Source: Lanius collurio (Eukaryota; Chordata; Aves; Passeriformes; Laniidae). Taken from it: 64,000 bases of DNA. Shown in pieces: positions 52,701-59,040 of this stretch. The notes under the pieces are model-generated. The model was not told where the DNA came from and did no database searches. It saw nothing but the letters and a program-made list of their open reading frames with translations. The position numbers were made by a program, and so were the translations under genes. The stretch's first letter is position 1. Each line of letters opens with the position of its first letter. Location: contig JACBWW010000017.1 in NCBI GenBank assembly GCA_020086605.1, positions 5,966,579 to 6,030,578 of the forward strand. Direction: 5' to 3'.

Positions 52701-55700
52701 AAGAGGTCAAATATGTCCTAAGATATATGCCTAAAATTAGGAATTTAAGTCCATTTCTAGGTATAGATGTAAAGTAATGGAGCTTTGGAGCAGTGCCTCT
52801 GAAAAGAAATACAGTAAGCTCCTACTTAGTGTGGATTTTAATGCTTTAACTTTGGAAGAGTCTATCCATCAAAATGTCAAATAAATATAAATATCATAAC
52901 CACACTCTCACACTCAGGCTTCTCTCATGAAAATATATGCTGCAGCTATCTCAAAACAAAACACACACTTCAGGAGTAGGAAGTTGAGCAACAGCAGATT
53001 TATAATATGTCTATTCTGTACCACATGGGTCTTTCTAACATTTAACAGTCAGTGAGAACTTGAGTATTGCAACTAGTTTCAATTTTAACATTTCAACAAT
53101 TAGGAAATTTCAGAAAATCAGTATTTTAAAGCATTGCATGTTCTGTACAGCACTTTAACAGGTTACCCCATATTTTCTAAGACTTCTTTCAAAGGACGTG
53201 AATTGTGACCCATCTCATGACGAGATCGTAACTGGTGAAAAAATTCCATTAAATAAAAAGTCTTAATAACAAAATCTGAGACAATGGTTAGAAAGACAAC
53301 CTCCCCATCAGAGCATGGTTTTGTCAGCAGCAGATCATTTGCCTAGTTTGCAAGACTGAATAATTCTCAAGTACCTCAATTACAACTCAATCATAACTCA
53401 ATAATTACACTTGAGTTTGTAGTCGAGCTAATTTCCAAATAGTTTTCTTTGTTGTACTATAAGACATGGAAAAAAAACAGGTGGAAGTACTATATTGTTA
53501 AGTTGAACACAAATTAATTAGGGGTGCAGCTAGGGAAGAAGGACCCTAAATGAAATTTTTCATGCACCTGTTGACCTGTTATGTGATAGTTGTAACTATC
53601 AGCAACCATCCAGTGATAGTTGCTGATGATCAACAATATTCAAGCTCCTAAGCAGTTCATCATTACCCATAAGAATAATTGTTCATCTACATATAGATGT
53701 GTGTGCTGACACCCCTGTACATAACCTAGTATTTACAAATGAGGAAAAACCTACATGCAGTGTTACAAACTACTCCCTTTTTTTTATTCTGCCACTTGAC
53801 AACTTCATTTGGTGCCTTTAGCGCTCATTGTAGGAAAAAAAAATATTATTTATTCTCTTTTTGGCTCTGTGCCATACACCTCAACTGTGTTCCTGCTTTG
53901 CAATTGTTCTTTCATGCACGTCTTACTCTATTTAGTTTTTTGTTATGTGGAATTATAGATATACATCTTCGCTGCATCTTTTTTTATTCTGACATCTTTT
54001 GACATGTGAGGAGCAAAATTACACAAAATCCTGAATCAAAATACAGGCCACACAGTGAAATAATGTGTCTTCTGCTTTTTTACTTCTTACCCACAATGTC
54101 TGTTTTCTACCTCCTTCTCTGACTATGACTGCATGCTGGAGTGGTGCTTTTACAAAACTATTTAAACTCCATCACCTTCCCTACAAGTGAAAGCTATTTC
54201 AGAGCCCATGAATTTGCATGTAAAGCAAGGTCTGCCCTTCCTTGAGCATCCCTTGACACTGGGATTTCATCTGTTATCTATCACCAAGTCATTCAAATAC
54301 CCCATTTTGGACCCTTCTCGAAGGAGTTCATCTGATCCAGAGTACAACAAAGACAACATAAAGAGGCAGGCTTGCTTTGGGCTGTCTATGCAATTGCCCC
54401 TTGACAAAATTTAAATATGGACTAAACTGAGAACAGTCACACAGTTCTAAGATTAGCTTTTCATTTAGGTCTGACTTTAAAGTCTGTTTTTCTCATTGCA
54501 GACATGCAAATTGTGATGCAAGCACAGTTTAGCAGGGAGGATGACAACAACTGTAAGGAATTTCAGCAACACCAAACAGTATTTTCTCTGTGTTTTTGTC
54601 CTCTGAGTGTAAAAGAACAACTGACTTTTACTCACATTACAATAGTAATAGCGAAATCCAAGCAGTTCCACGGATCTCGAAGAAAGGTAAATTCATTCCA
54701 AACAAATCCTCTTGCTACTATTTTTATCAATATTTCAGTAGTATATATGGCATTGAAAACATATCTGAGGAAAAAAGTGTATATTAAAGTTACAGAAGTA
54801 AAAATATTATCGAGATTGATACACATTCAGGTACATTTCTATTTTTTTTTCTGATTTAGTCCCTGCATGGAGATAAAGGTAGAAAATGCAAAGCAAAATA
54901 GTCCAGATTGCATTACTTTCAGAAGCATCATGGGGACAAGATGTCTTCCTGAAGTTTAGTAAATTTTCCACGAAAATCTACAAACACAAACATTCATATG
55001 AGTATATGATGCTATTTCTGGATAAAGGATAGCTCACATTTCCTTAGGAAATATTTGTAAGACTGTGCTTATGTTCTAAAGCAGGCTGGAAAATTTCAAA
55101 GCCTCACCATTCTGGCAGAATGACAACAGTGAAGATTTATTTCAGCCTGTAAAGTTTGCACATTTTATATATTTATTCTGACAAATACAGAATAACTGAA
55201 AGAAATCCTGCAGAAAATTAAGTTATCTCCATGCTTACCCCAAAATAAAAGGAATTAAAATTGCAGAACTTCTGCAGCTCCAGGCATATTTTCCAGATTT
55301 AATTCTGGAACATTAACTCAAGTTACACTGGATACAGTGCACAAGTACAAAAGGAAGCAAGACATTACAAATAAATGGTTTCCCAGTGGGAACAACTGGC
55401 TTAGGAGAGTTACCAGGAAACAGCAGGAAAGAACAGAATGAATATTTATTCCTTTATAGCTTTTGTATGAGGCAAATAGAATAGACATTCAGGTTATTGC
55501 TGTAGAATGAGAGAAATTTAGTTAAAATCCTGCTGTACAGTCTCTCTAAGAGATTTAATCCTCAAAAGGAAAAATGGGACAACCTCCTATGTTACACCAG
55601 ATGGCAAAATTAGTCAACAGAGCAAAAAGGGCATATGGTGAGAGCCTCTAAGAAAAGGCATGGAAGCTCCACAAAAGACTGGGTGATATAATAACAATCC

Positions 55701-58183
55701 TCAGTCTTCCTCAGAGGTCTATCTGAGAATTTTCAAGCCCCAGAATTAGATCACCACATTATTTAAAGTTTTCAGGCCTGCATGTTAGAATCCTTGGAAA
55801 AAATAGTGAACACATTGAGGCCACTGAGGTACTCACTCAGTCCAGCAGGATTGTTCAAGAAGCTTAGGGACAGTCATAGCCATACAATTGAGTAACACAG
55901 TACATGTAATAATGCCAACAAAAAACGTGAACAGTAAGTTAAGGAAAATCCACTACATTACAAAAAATGAAGTTCATAAAAGTTGCTGATTTCCGCACAC
56001 AAAAACCACACAAGCATACAAATAATTACTTTTCATTAGAATATGATCAGAACTTTTCATGTGTTTTCCAAAGAAACTTATAGCAGAATAACAAAATATC
56101 CTGAGTTGGAAGGGACCCACAAGGATCACTGAAATCCAATTCCCATCCCTGCACAAGACCATCCCAAGAATCCCAGCAAGATCAAACCTTCTCAGCAGGG
56201 TAAAATTCATATTTTAAATGTAAAATGAATTATCTGCATGTGGAGACAGTTTTGGAAGTTAGGACACTAGTGGAACAAAATTTGTTTAACATGTTCAGAC
56301 ATCTTCACCTAAAAAGACCTATTTCCATTAATTAATAATTCCAAATAAAATCAGAAAAAGCAGAAACAGAGAAAGAGAATGATAGAAAATGGCACAGACT
56401 ATTTTAAGATTCAAATCAGGGAAACCAATGAAAGGATATGCATGGACCAGAATTTTAATTGCTGCTTTTCTGACTGGATTAAAAGGACCAAATATAAACA
56501 AGGCAGGTGTGGCACTGAACCGGTAAATAGTCCTCCTTTTGTTTATCACCATAAAAGTCTATAAAAAAAAGCATTCAGAGTATATGAAACACTTAAATGA
56601 ATTACAAATATCAGCAAAAAGTTAATGTTCAGTTTTTCTGCATCCAGAGCTATATCTAACTGCAGTTAGGAGTACAGCTTTCTTTTATTCTTACTTGGAG
56701 CTGTGACCAGATTATACACATTTTGAAGGAAGTCCTTTATTGCCTGAGAGGAAGAAGCCATAATGGGAATGAATATGAAGAGCAAGTAATCACATTCACC
56801 TGGTCAAATTAATTAAATTACTACTCTGGGACTGTAAAAATGGTCTTAATACCTTACTCTTGGACAGTTTTATAGGCTACAAGACATCATTTATAAAATA
56901 CACATTGTGTAGCACTGCCAAAATCCTGGACAGTCAAAGCAAAAATTTTAATTTGGAAATATCTCTACATTGGCAAGTAACCCTGTAAATTCTCCCTAAG
57001 TTACCTTAAGGTCCATGCAGCTCAGCACTTTTTCCATACAGAAAAAATAAAATCTCTTGAAGGAAAAACACAATTTCCTAACTTTAATATACACAATCAA
57101 CCTTACTTTCTCTTCATCAAAAGCATCACTTTGGTTACTTTGAGAAAAGAACATCTGGAAGATCAAAGTCTAAAGTATGTTTTCTGTTAAAATTTTTACA
57201 CTCCAACACCTCGCTGGCATACATTAAACAGGAACTGGAGGATGGAACCTTCTGCTCTTCAGAGCAAGTCCTCCTTGACAGTAGTAATCATTTAATTTAA
57301 GAATTTAATTTAGAAGGGATTCCTAGGCTATCTACTTTATACACTGCTATAGTCACATCACCAATCACTTTGGAACAGCATGGAGTATGTGCAATGTAAA
57401 TACAGCACAATAAACAAAGACAGTGAGACATAAAATTACAGAAAATTAATTTAAGACAATGAAAATGCATGGGTTTGCTACACAGAGTACTGGAAATATC
57501 TCAAATGTACCTCCCTTAATTTGTACAATATTTGTAATTCAGTGAAAGCACCTGCCATTCCAGCATGATCTACTGTTGAACAGGCACTGTTTGTACAACA
57601 GGGAGTTCAGCCCCATAGGCATGAGAGAAACTGCTCTGGAAAACAAAGCACCACTTATCCCATAATTTATTTACTATTAAGTGTACCAATCACATAGCAT
57701 GTTTTCATAACTAATTTTGATTCTTGACTGGAACTTAAAATACATCTTCATAATACAGAGCATACCTTAGCACTCCTCCCCAAAAGCTGTCAGTAAAGTT
57801 CAGAGGTCTATCTAGAGAACCATTAAATGCCAGCACCTCCCAAATAGAGCTTTTACTATCCCTTAAGAGTTCAGTAGGCAAAAATAAAAAAAAAATTGGG
57901 AAGCTTTAACCTTGTGATCACTGTAGTATGGATCAAAATCCTCCAGGGGTTCCCCAACGAGATCTGCAGGAATATCCCCATACAGAGAAGGCAGCTTTTT
58001 GCAGATTTTCAGATCAAGTTGAGGAGTAAGTTTATCTTGTTCAACTCCTTGGTCCTTACTCTTCTCTTTAACTTTGACTTGCTCTTTTTTTTTGTTGGCA
58101 ATCCTTTCCTCGATTGCTGCCAAGGACTCAGGGGTGAAACGCCGGAAGCTGTTAGTTTCTGATGGCCAAAACAAGGGATCCAT
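24667..58183 (-). CDS. SCN11A: Voltage-gated sodium channel alpha subunit, SCN11A (Nav1.9)-like; complete 26-exon gene
   Basis: This is a pore-forming plasma-membrane sodium channel; in mammals Nav1.9 carries persistent current in sensory neurons. Joining 26 coding exons gives 5415 nt (1804 residues plus TGA); from memory human SCN11A is about 1790 residues. All exon phases agree, and many exon lengths match the SCN5A template exactly (273, 119, 90, 129, 92, 64, 155, 174, 54, 138, 105 nt). Four 6-TM domains are visible: DI about 131-430, DII 550-800, DIII 1040-1310, DIV 1355-1610. The filter is D365/E751/K1255/A1544. S4 segments are at R219-K228, R663-K672, K1145-R1161 and R1456-R1477, and the IQ motif is at 1740-1741. 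The SCN11A call rests on exons 1-2, the short I-II linker and total length; it is orthology by inspection, without a tree. The family is certain. The gene lies upstream of, and co-directional with, another SCN gene fragment at 2.9 kb. Introns contain CR1 fragments and a duplicated 113-bp segment. Confidence 0.9.
27074..27338 (-). CDS. SCN11A: SCN11A coding exon 25 (1351-1439): DIV S1-S3
   Basis: The acceptor TTCTCTCCACAG precedes [20 protein letters not shown], then [18 protein letters not shown]2 ([19 protein letters not shown]) and S3 ([11 protein letters not shown]). It is 265 nt, two codons shorter than SCN5A. It ends in phase 1 with donor GTAAGTATC; a competing GTGAGTAAG 4 nt upstream would break phase. 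The first residues (NAFLR for NKYQG) are divergent. Confidence 0.94.
28129..28233 (-). CDS. SCN11A: SCN11A coding exon 24 (1316-1350): III-IV linker, fast-inactivation particle
   Basis: It begins after an AC acceptor (TTCTCTTTAC) and encodes [20 protein letters not shown], then [15 protein letters not shown]. It is 105 nt, as in SCN5A, with donor GTGAGACC. The inactivation motif that is IFM in nearly all Nav channels reads L1321-F1322-L1323; the key Phe and the following Thr are kept. Confidence 0.95.
28234..30185 (-). other. Intron 23 of SCN11A: AT-AC intron with U2-like splice sites
   Basis: It starts ATAAGTACT and ends TTCTCTTTAC. The 5' site resembles the U2 consensus GTAAGT except for the first base, and there is a pyrimidine tract and no U12 branch motif next to the end. 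This is the class described for SCN4A intron 21 and SCN5A intron 25. A 22-nt A run is at 28884-28905. Confidence 0.9.
28884..28905. repeat. 22-nt poly-A tract in intron 23
   Basis: Simple homopolymer inside the AT-AC intron. Confidence 0.9.
30186..30323 (-). CDS. SCN11A: SCN11A coding exon 23 (1270-1315): DIII S6
   Basis: The acceptor TTTTTTAACAG is followed by [20 protein letters not shown], then [20 protein letters not shown] and NHQRKK. It is 138 nt, as in SCN5A. The donor dinucleotide is AT (ATAAGTACT, 30177-30185), giving the conserved U2-like AT-AC intron. The usual Asp of IIDNFNQQ is Ser here. Confidence 0.95.
31219..31272 (-). CDS. SCN11A: SCN11A coding exon 22 (1252-1269): DIII selectivity Lys
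   Basis: A 54-nt exon encoding [19 protein letters not shown]1255 is the Lys of the D-E-K-A ring that sets sodium over calcium selectivity. The acceptor is TTGCCAG-like (31273-31274) and the donor GTATGTCAC. Length and sequence match the family exactly. Confidence 0.97.
32178..32432 (-). CDS. SCN11A: SCN11A coding exon 21 (1167-1251): DIII S4-S5 linker, S5, turret, pore helix
   Basis: The acceptor CATTTCATTCAG precedes [21 protein letters not shown]5 ([12 protein letters not shown]), a turret with NNKTDC and NGTW, and the pore helix [17 protein letters not shown]. It is 255 nt, with donor GTAAGTTCT. The turret is 9 codons shorter than in SCN5A and the segment after S5 ([10 protein letters not shown]) is divergent. 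Confidence 0.95.
32815..33600 (-). repeat. Long, old CR1 LINE internal fragment in intron 20
   Basis: Diverged CR1 in reverse orientation, without the 3' terminal repeat. Recognisable pieces are CTTGGTGGCCCTTTGCTGGA, CTTACCCTGGGGAGCCCCAA, CATCTGTGAACTTGCTGGGG and GGTTTGAAAGGCAAAACATG followed by CTCTGGCTGTTTCTAACTG. The right boundary is approximate. Confidence 0.78.
34596..34733 (-). CDS. SCN11A: SCN11A coding exon 20 (1121-1166): DIII S3 end, S3-S4 loop and S4
   Basis: The exon encodes LSFVSWGRN, a serine-rich loop [17 protein letters not shown], then the S4 [20 protein letters not shown] with charges K1145, R1148, R1151, R1154, R1157 and R1161. It is 138 nt, versus 123 nt in SCN5A. The donor GTAAAAATT is good. 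The acceptor GAACACAG has a weak pyrimidine tract, so the exact 5' end is the least secure in the gene. Confidence 0.88.
35797..35880 (-). repeat. CR1 LINE 3' end in intron 19
   Basis: It reads AATCACAGAATCATAAATGG, TTTGGGTTGGAAGGGGCCTG and TCAGATCATCTAGGCC, the CR1 3' terminal region. A degenerate continuation may reach about 36080. Confidence 0.88.
36193..36366 (-). CDS. SCN11A: SCN11A coding exon 19 (1063-1120): DIII S2-S3
   Basis: The acceptor AATTCCAG is followed by [40 protein letters not shown], then [18 protein letters not shown]. It is 174 nt, as in SCN5A, with donor GTAAGTATT. WVAFG rather than WVAYG is shared with SCN11A. Confidence 0.95.
38150..38304 (-). CDS. SCN11A: SCN11A coding exon 18 (1011-1062): pre-DIII Cys-rich segment and DIII S1
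   Basis: The acceptor is CTCTTTTTAG. It encodes [39 protein letters not shown] and the S1 [12 protein letters not shown]. At 155 nt it is exactly the SCN5A length. The donor is GTAATTTTC. The usual Trp in HSWFE is Gly here (HSGFE). Confidence 0.95.
38950..39064 (-). CDS. SCN11A: SCN11A coding exon 17 (973-1011): II-III linker end
   Basis: A strong pyrimidine tract and acceptor (CTTCACCTGTGCAG) lead into [20 protein letters not shown], then [25 protein letters not shown] and LPKDCFPE align with the SEGSTVD and PEDCFTEG motifs of paralogues. An upstream AG (after TTTCTTTTAG) would bring a stop in phase 0, so the inner acceptor is used. It is 115 nt, phase 1 out, with donor GTAGGAATC. Confidence 0.88.
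39485..39604 (-). CDS. SCN11A: SCN11A coding exon 16 (933-972): II-III linker
   Basis: A 40-codon polar exon ([20 protein letters not shown]...HPKKEQIK) with acceptor TTTCATGCAG and donor GTAATTATA, phase 0 at both ends. Sequence is not conserved with paralogues. It is accepted because it is the only open, correctly phased segment between exons 15 and 17 and sits where SCN5A has its 162-nt linker exon. Confidence 0.75.
39705..39810 (-). repeat. CR1 LINE 3' end in intron 15
   Basis: It reads ATAATCACAGAATGTCTTGC, TTTGGGCTGGAAAGGACCTT and CTCCTTTGCCATGGGCAGAG, a CR1 3' end in reverse orientation. Confidence 0.85.
40150..40198 (+). repeat. Short CR1 3' end in intron 15, opposite orientation
   Basis: It ends AACAATTCTGTGATTCTATG, the CR1 3' terminal repeat, preceded by GACCCCTCCAATCCT. 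Only a few tens of bases are recognisable. Confidence 0.6.
40850..41299 (-). CDS. SCN11A: SCN11A coding exon 15 (783-932): end of DII S6 and II-III linker
   Basis: The acceptor TTTTTAG is followed by [20 protein letters not shown] (S6 end), then a long variable linker with a basic patch ([13 protein letters not shown]) and acidic stretches. It is 450 nt, phase 0 at both ends, with donor GTAAAGAAT. The linker holds ankyrin-binding and other partner sites in paralogues; I cannot identify them here. Confidence 0.93.
41593..41705. repeat. 113-bp intronic direct repeat, copy 1 (intron 14)
   Basis: It matches 44124-44236 at 112 of 113 positions (A at 41673 versus G at 44204), exactly 2531 bp apart. 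It contains a palindrome (arms ATTATTTATT and AATAAATAAT around ATT) and an outer inverted pair TTAACTATG/CATAGTTAA. Confidence 0.95.
42135..42488 (-). CDS. SCN11A: SCN11A coding exon 14 (665-782): DII S4-S6, selectivity Glu
   Basis: The acceptor TTATTTACAG precedes [20 protein letters not shown] (rest of S4 and S4-S5 linker). S5 is near 690-712, then a glycosylatable turret (NTS), the pore [17 protein letters not shown] with filter residue E751, and the start of S6 [13 protein letters not shown]. It is 354 nt, with donor GTGAGTTTC. Confidence 0.96.
42782..42934 (-). CDS. SCN11A: SCN11A coding exon 13 (614-664): DII S2-S3 and start of S4
   Basis: It encodes [40 protein letters not shown], then [11 protein letters not shown]. 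It is 153 nt, with acceptor TCTTTACAG and donor GTAATTATT. The position of the first DII S4 arginine (LRSFRLLR in paralogues) is Ser here (LSPFRLLR across the junction). Confidence 0.95.
43058..43287 (-). CDS. SCN11A: SCN11A coding exon 12 (537-613): DII S1 and S1-S2 loop
   Basis: The acceptor is TTTGTCTGCCAG. It encodes [40 protein letters not shown], and the S1 segment [19 protein letters not shown], ending LISISDQ. It is 230 nt, three codons shorter than SCN5A. The donor is GTAAGTTAG. Confidence 0.94.
43651..43753 (-). CDS. SCN11A: SCN11A coding exon 11 (503-537): end of I-II linker
   Basis: The acceptor CTAACCAAAG leads into [20 protein letters not shown], then [14 protein letters not shown]. 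The DPxxRQRxxSAxxIL pattern matches the conserved linker end of SCN10A/SCN11A. It is 103 nt, phase 0 in and phase 1 out, with donor GTAAGTCA. Confidence 0.9.
44124..44236. repeat. 113-bp intronic direct repeat, copy 2 (intron 10)
   Basis: Second copy of the segment at 41593-41705, same orientation, one mismatch. Flanking sequence is unrelated on both sides. The two copies bracket exons 11 to 14. Confidence 0.95.
47312..47503 (-). CDS. SCN11A: SCN11A coding exon 10 (439-502): I-II cytoplasmic linker
   Basis: The acceptor CTGTTACAG precedes [20 protein letters not shown] and a polar, charged segment ending PGRCHKKL. It is 192 nt, phase 0 at both ends, with donor GTAAGTATTTG. Sequence is weakly conserved, as is normal for this linker. 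Position, phase and strong splice sites support it. A further small linker exon in the 3.6-kb intron that follows cannot be excluded, but none is needed for phase. Confidence 0.82.
48577..48771 (-). CDS. SCN11A: SCN11A coding exon 9 (374-438): DI S6 and start of I-II linker
   Basis: The acceptor is TTCCTCACAG. It encodes [20 protein letters not shown], then [20 protein letters not shown] (S6 and its cytoplasmic end), then a charged helix ending IIEKEQ. It is 195 nt, phase 0 at both ends, with donor GTTTGTAAA. Confidence 0.95.
49976..50120 (-). CDS. SCN11A: SCN11A coding exon 8 (325-373): DI pore loop and selectivity Asp
   Basis: The acceptor is TTTGTGGTTAG. It encodes [20 protein letters not shown], the pore helix [20 protein letters not shown], then YRQ. 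D365 is the domain I residue of the D-E-K-A filter. The next residue is S366, the position that is aromatic in TTX-sensitive channels, Cys in Nav1.5 and Ser in Nav1.8/1.9, so low TTX sensitivity is predicted. It is 145 nt, with donor GTGAGTACT. Confidence 0.95.
50728..50791 (-). CDS. SCN11A: SCN11A coding exon 7 (304-325): DI extracellular loop
   Basis: This 64-nt micro-exon was found by exon-length and phase matching (SCN5A equivalent also 64 nt). The acceptor is TTTTTATTAG and the donor GTAAGTG. It encodes [20 protein letters not shown], a Cys-containing turret loop resembling the mammalian SCN11A loop with its SPEF...CG pattern. Confidence 0.88.
51410..51616 (-). CDS. SCN11A: SCN11A coding exon 6 (235-304): DI S4-S5 linker, S5 and extracellular turret
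   Basis: The acceptor is TTTCCCTAG. It encodes [19 protein letters not shown], the S5 segment [20 protein letters not shown], then [19 protein letters not shown] with possible N-glycosylation sites (NKT, NDS). At 207 nt it is 8 codons shorter than the SCN5A exon, all in the variable turret. The donor is GTAAAAGTT. Confidence 0.93.
52512..52603 (-). CDS. SCN11A: SCN11A coding exon 5 (204-235): DI S4 voltage sensor
   Basis: This is a 92-nt exon, identical in length to SCN5A, with acceptor TTTTACAG and donor GTAAGGAAC. It encodes [19 protein letters not shown], with gating charges R219, R222, R225 and K228. Several SCN genes carry a duplicated alternative copy of this exon (5N/5A); I did not find a second copy in intron 4 (52604-54635) by eye. 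Confidence 0.95.
53583..53627. repeat. Nested hairpins with a direct repeat in intron 4
   Basis: GTGATAGTT occurs twice (53583-53591 and 53613-53621). TGATAGTT pairs with AACTATCA (8-bp stem, 2-nt loop), and ATCAGCAAC (53598-53606) pairs with GTTGCTGAT (53619-53627). The stems are mutually exclusive in part. Confidence 0.8.
54636..54764 (-). CDS. SCN11A: SCN11A coding exon 4 (161-204): DI S2-S3
   Basis: The acceptor TTTTTTCCTCAG is followed by [20 protein letters not shown] and then [21 protein letters not shown]. It is 129 nt, as in SCN5A, with donor GTGAGTAAA. The usual Trp after DPWN at the start of S3 is Cys here (codon TGC). The conserved acidic residues of S2 (Glu) and S3 (Asp) that pair with gating charges are present. 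Confidence 0.95.
55837..55926 (-). CDS. SCN11A: SCN11A coding exon 3 (131-161): DI S1
   Basis: This exon is too short for simple ORF finding. It is 90 nt, the same as in SCN5A, starts directly after an AC (not AG) acceptor, and encodes the hydrophobic S1 [17 protein letters not shown], then [13 protein letters not shown]. The donor is GTGAGTACC. The phases (2 in, 2 out) fit exons 2 and 4. Confidence 0.9.
55927..56439 (-). other. Intron 2 of SCN11A: U12-type AT-AC intron
   Basis: The 5' splice site ATATCCTTT is at 56439-56431. The branch-point sequence TTCCTTAAC is at 55946-55938, with the branch A about 12 nt from the 3' end, and the 3' splice site is AC at 55928-55927. All elements match the minor-spliceosome consensus and exon phase requires these boundaries. 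A CR1 fragment (56085-56200) lies inside. Confidence 0.93.
56085..56200 (-). repeat. CR1 LINE 3' fragment in intron 2
   Basis: It reads AATATCCTGAGTTGGAAGGG, ACCCACAAGGATCACTGAAA and CATCCCTGCACAAGACCATC, a recognisable CR1 3' subfamily in reverse orientation. Confidence 0.85.
56440..56558 (-). CDS. SCN11A: SCN11A coding exon 2 (92-131): N-terminus to start of DI S1
   Basis: The acceptor TTTTTTATAG precedes [16 protein letters not shown]. The exon continues with [21 protein letters not shown], where RTIYRFSA and ALFIFGPFN are SCN11A-like. It is 119 nt long and ends in phase 2. The donor is not GT but ATATCCTTT (56431-56439), the U12-type AT-AC 5' splice site conserved in this family. Confidence 0.95.
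57911..58183 (-). CDS. SCN11A: SCN11A coding exon 1 (residues 1-91): N-terminal cytoplasmic domain
   Basis: The ATG at 58183 has a good context (A at -3, G at +4). The reading frame continues upstream only with non-ATG codons (TTG at 58195), so this ATG is chosen. It encodes the conserved [17 protein letters not shown] block, a Lys-rich stretch, and [11 protein letters not shown]...[11 protein letters not shown]. The GDIP motif resembles SCN11A more than SCN5A. Its length of 273 nt is identical to the first coding exon of SCN5A. The donor AAG|GTTAAAG is at 57909-57910. A pyrimidine-rich AG at 58212-58213 could be the acceptor of this exon after a non-coding 5' UTR exon. Confidence 0.95.
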
Positions 58184-58205
58184 TTTTCCTTCCAAGTGTT
58201 TGTTT

Positions 58206-58240
58206 CCAGTGCTAGAGGTAACTTAAGGAAGAAAGCTCTT
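58206..58240 (-). promoter_or_regulatory. Possible 3' splice site of the 5' UTR ahead of coding exon 1
   Basis: About 28 nt upstream of the ATG the minus strand has a pyrimidine-rich run and AG (TTTCTTCC...TTACCTCTAG|CACTGG, AG at 58213-58212). SCN genes usually have non-coding upstream exons. No upstream exon or promoter could be recognised in 58.2-64 kb. Confidence 0.4.
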
Positions 58241-58374
58241 GACAATTAGAAAACACCAGATATAACACCAAGCTTTAATATCTATTAGATAAATTATTTT
58301 TTACTTCTCTGAAACTCTGTATCAAAATAGAATAAATAGAGTAGAATAAGAATAGACTATTTCAATTGAAAAGA

Positions 58375-58935
58375 ATCTACTATCCAGCCCAGCTGCCTGA
58401 CAGGGTTGACCATTTTAAGGCCTTGGGCACTGCCCAAAGGCCTCTTAAATACTGACAAGCCTGGGGCATCAATCATCCCTCTAGGAAGCCTGTTCTAGTG
58501 TTTGAGCATCCTTTTGGCAAAGAAATGCTTCCTAATGTCCCCTGTAAACCTTGTGCAGTGTGGATTTGGACCATTCCTACATGTCCTGCCACTGGATCCC
58601 AGGGAGAAGAGCTCAGCACCTTATTCTCCACTTCCCCTCCTCAGGAAGCTGTAGAGAGCAATGAAGTCACCCCTCAGCCTCCTTTTCCCCAAAATAGACA
58701 AGCCCAAAGCCCTCAACAGCTCCTCTCACAGCATTTCTTGCAGCCCTTTCATATCAGCTTTGTTGACCTCCTCTGGATACACTCAAGGACCTTCTCATCC
58801 TTCTTAAATTGCAAGGCCCAGAACTGCCCACAGTGCTCCAGGTGAGGCCACACCAACACTGAACACAGCAGGACAATCATCTCTTCTGGCCAGCTGGTCC
58901 TGCTGTGTTGGAGGCATCCAGGATAGAAGGCAAAA
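58375..58935 (-). repeat. CR1 LINE fragment upstream of coding exon 1
   Basis: About 560 bp: GGGCATCAATCATCCCTCTA, AGGAAGCCTGTTCTAGTGTT, GGAAGCTGTAGAGAGCAATG, AAGTCACCCCTCAGCCTCCT and TGCTCCAGGTGAGGCCACAC. It is an older CR1 in reverse orientation lying 190 bp upstream of the ATG. Confidence 0.85.
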
Positions 58936-59000
58936 CCAACTAGAAGCACATTGATCTACAAAAAGAGTAATGGAAAACAAACGCAGTACTCAACTACTGA

Positions 59001-59040
59001 ATCTGGATCTACCTTCTGCAGTCTGGATCTACCTTCTGCA
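59001..59040. repeat. 20-bp tandem duplication
   Basis: Two adjacent copies of a 20-bp unit (core TCTGGATCTACCTTCTGCA) differ at one base. Confidence 0.9.

Noticed and set aside
52604..54635. Alternative neonatal/adult copy of exon 5 in intron 4
   Set aside because: No second S4-like LRTFRVLR coding segment could be found by eye on the minus strand.
58184..58195. Upstream start at 58195 for SCN11A
   Set aside because: That codon is TTG, not ATG. The ATG at 58183 has a good context and gives the family-like N-terminus.
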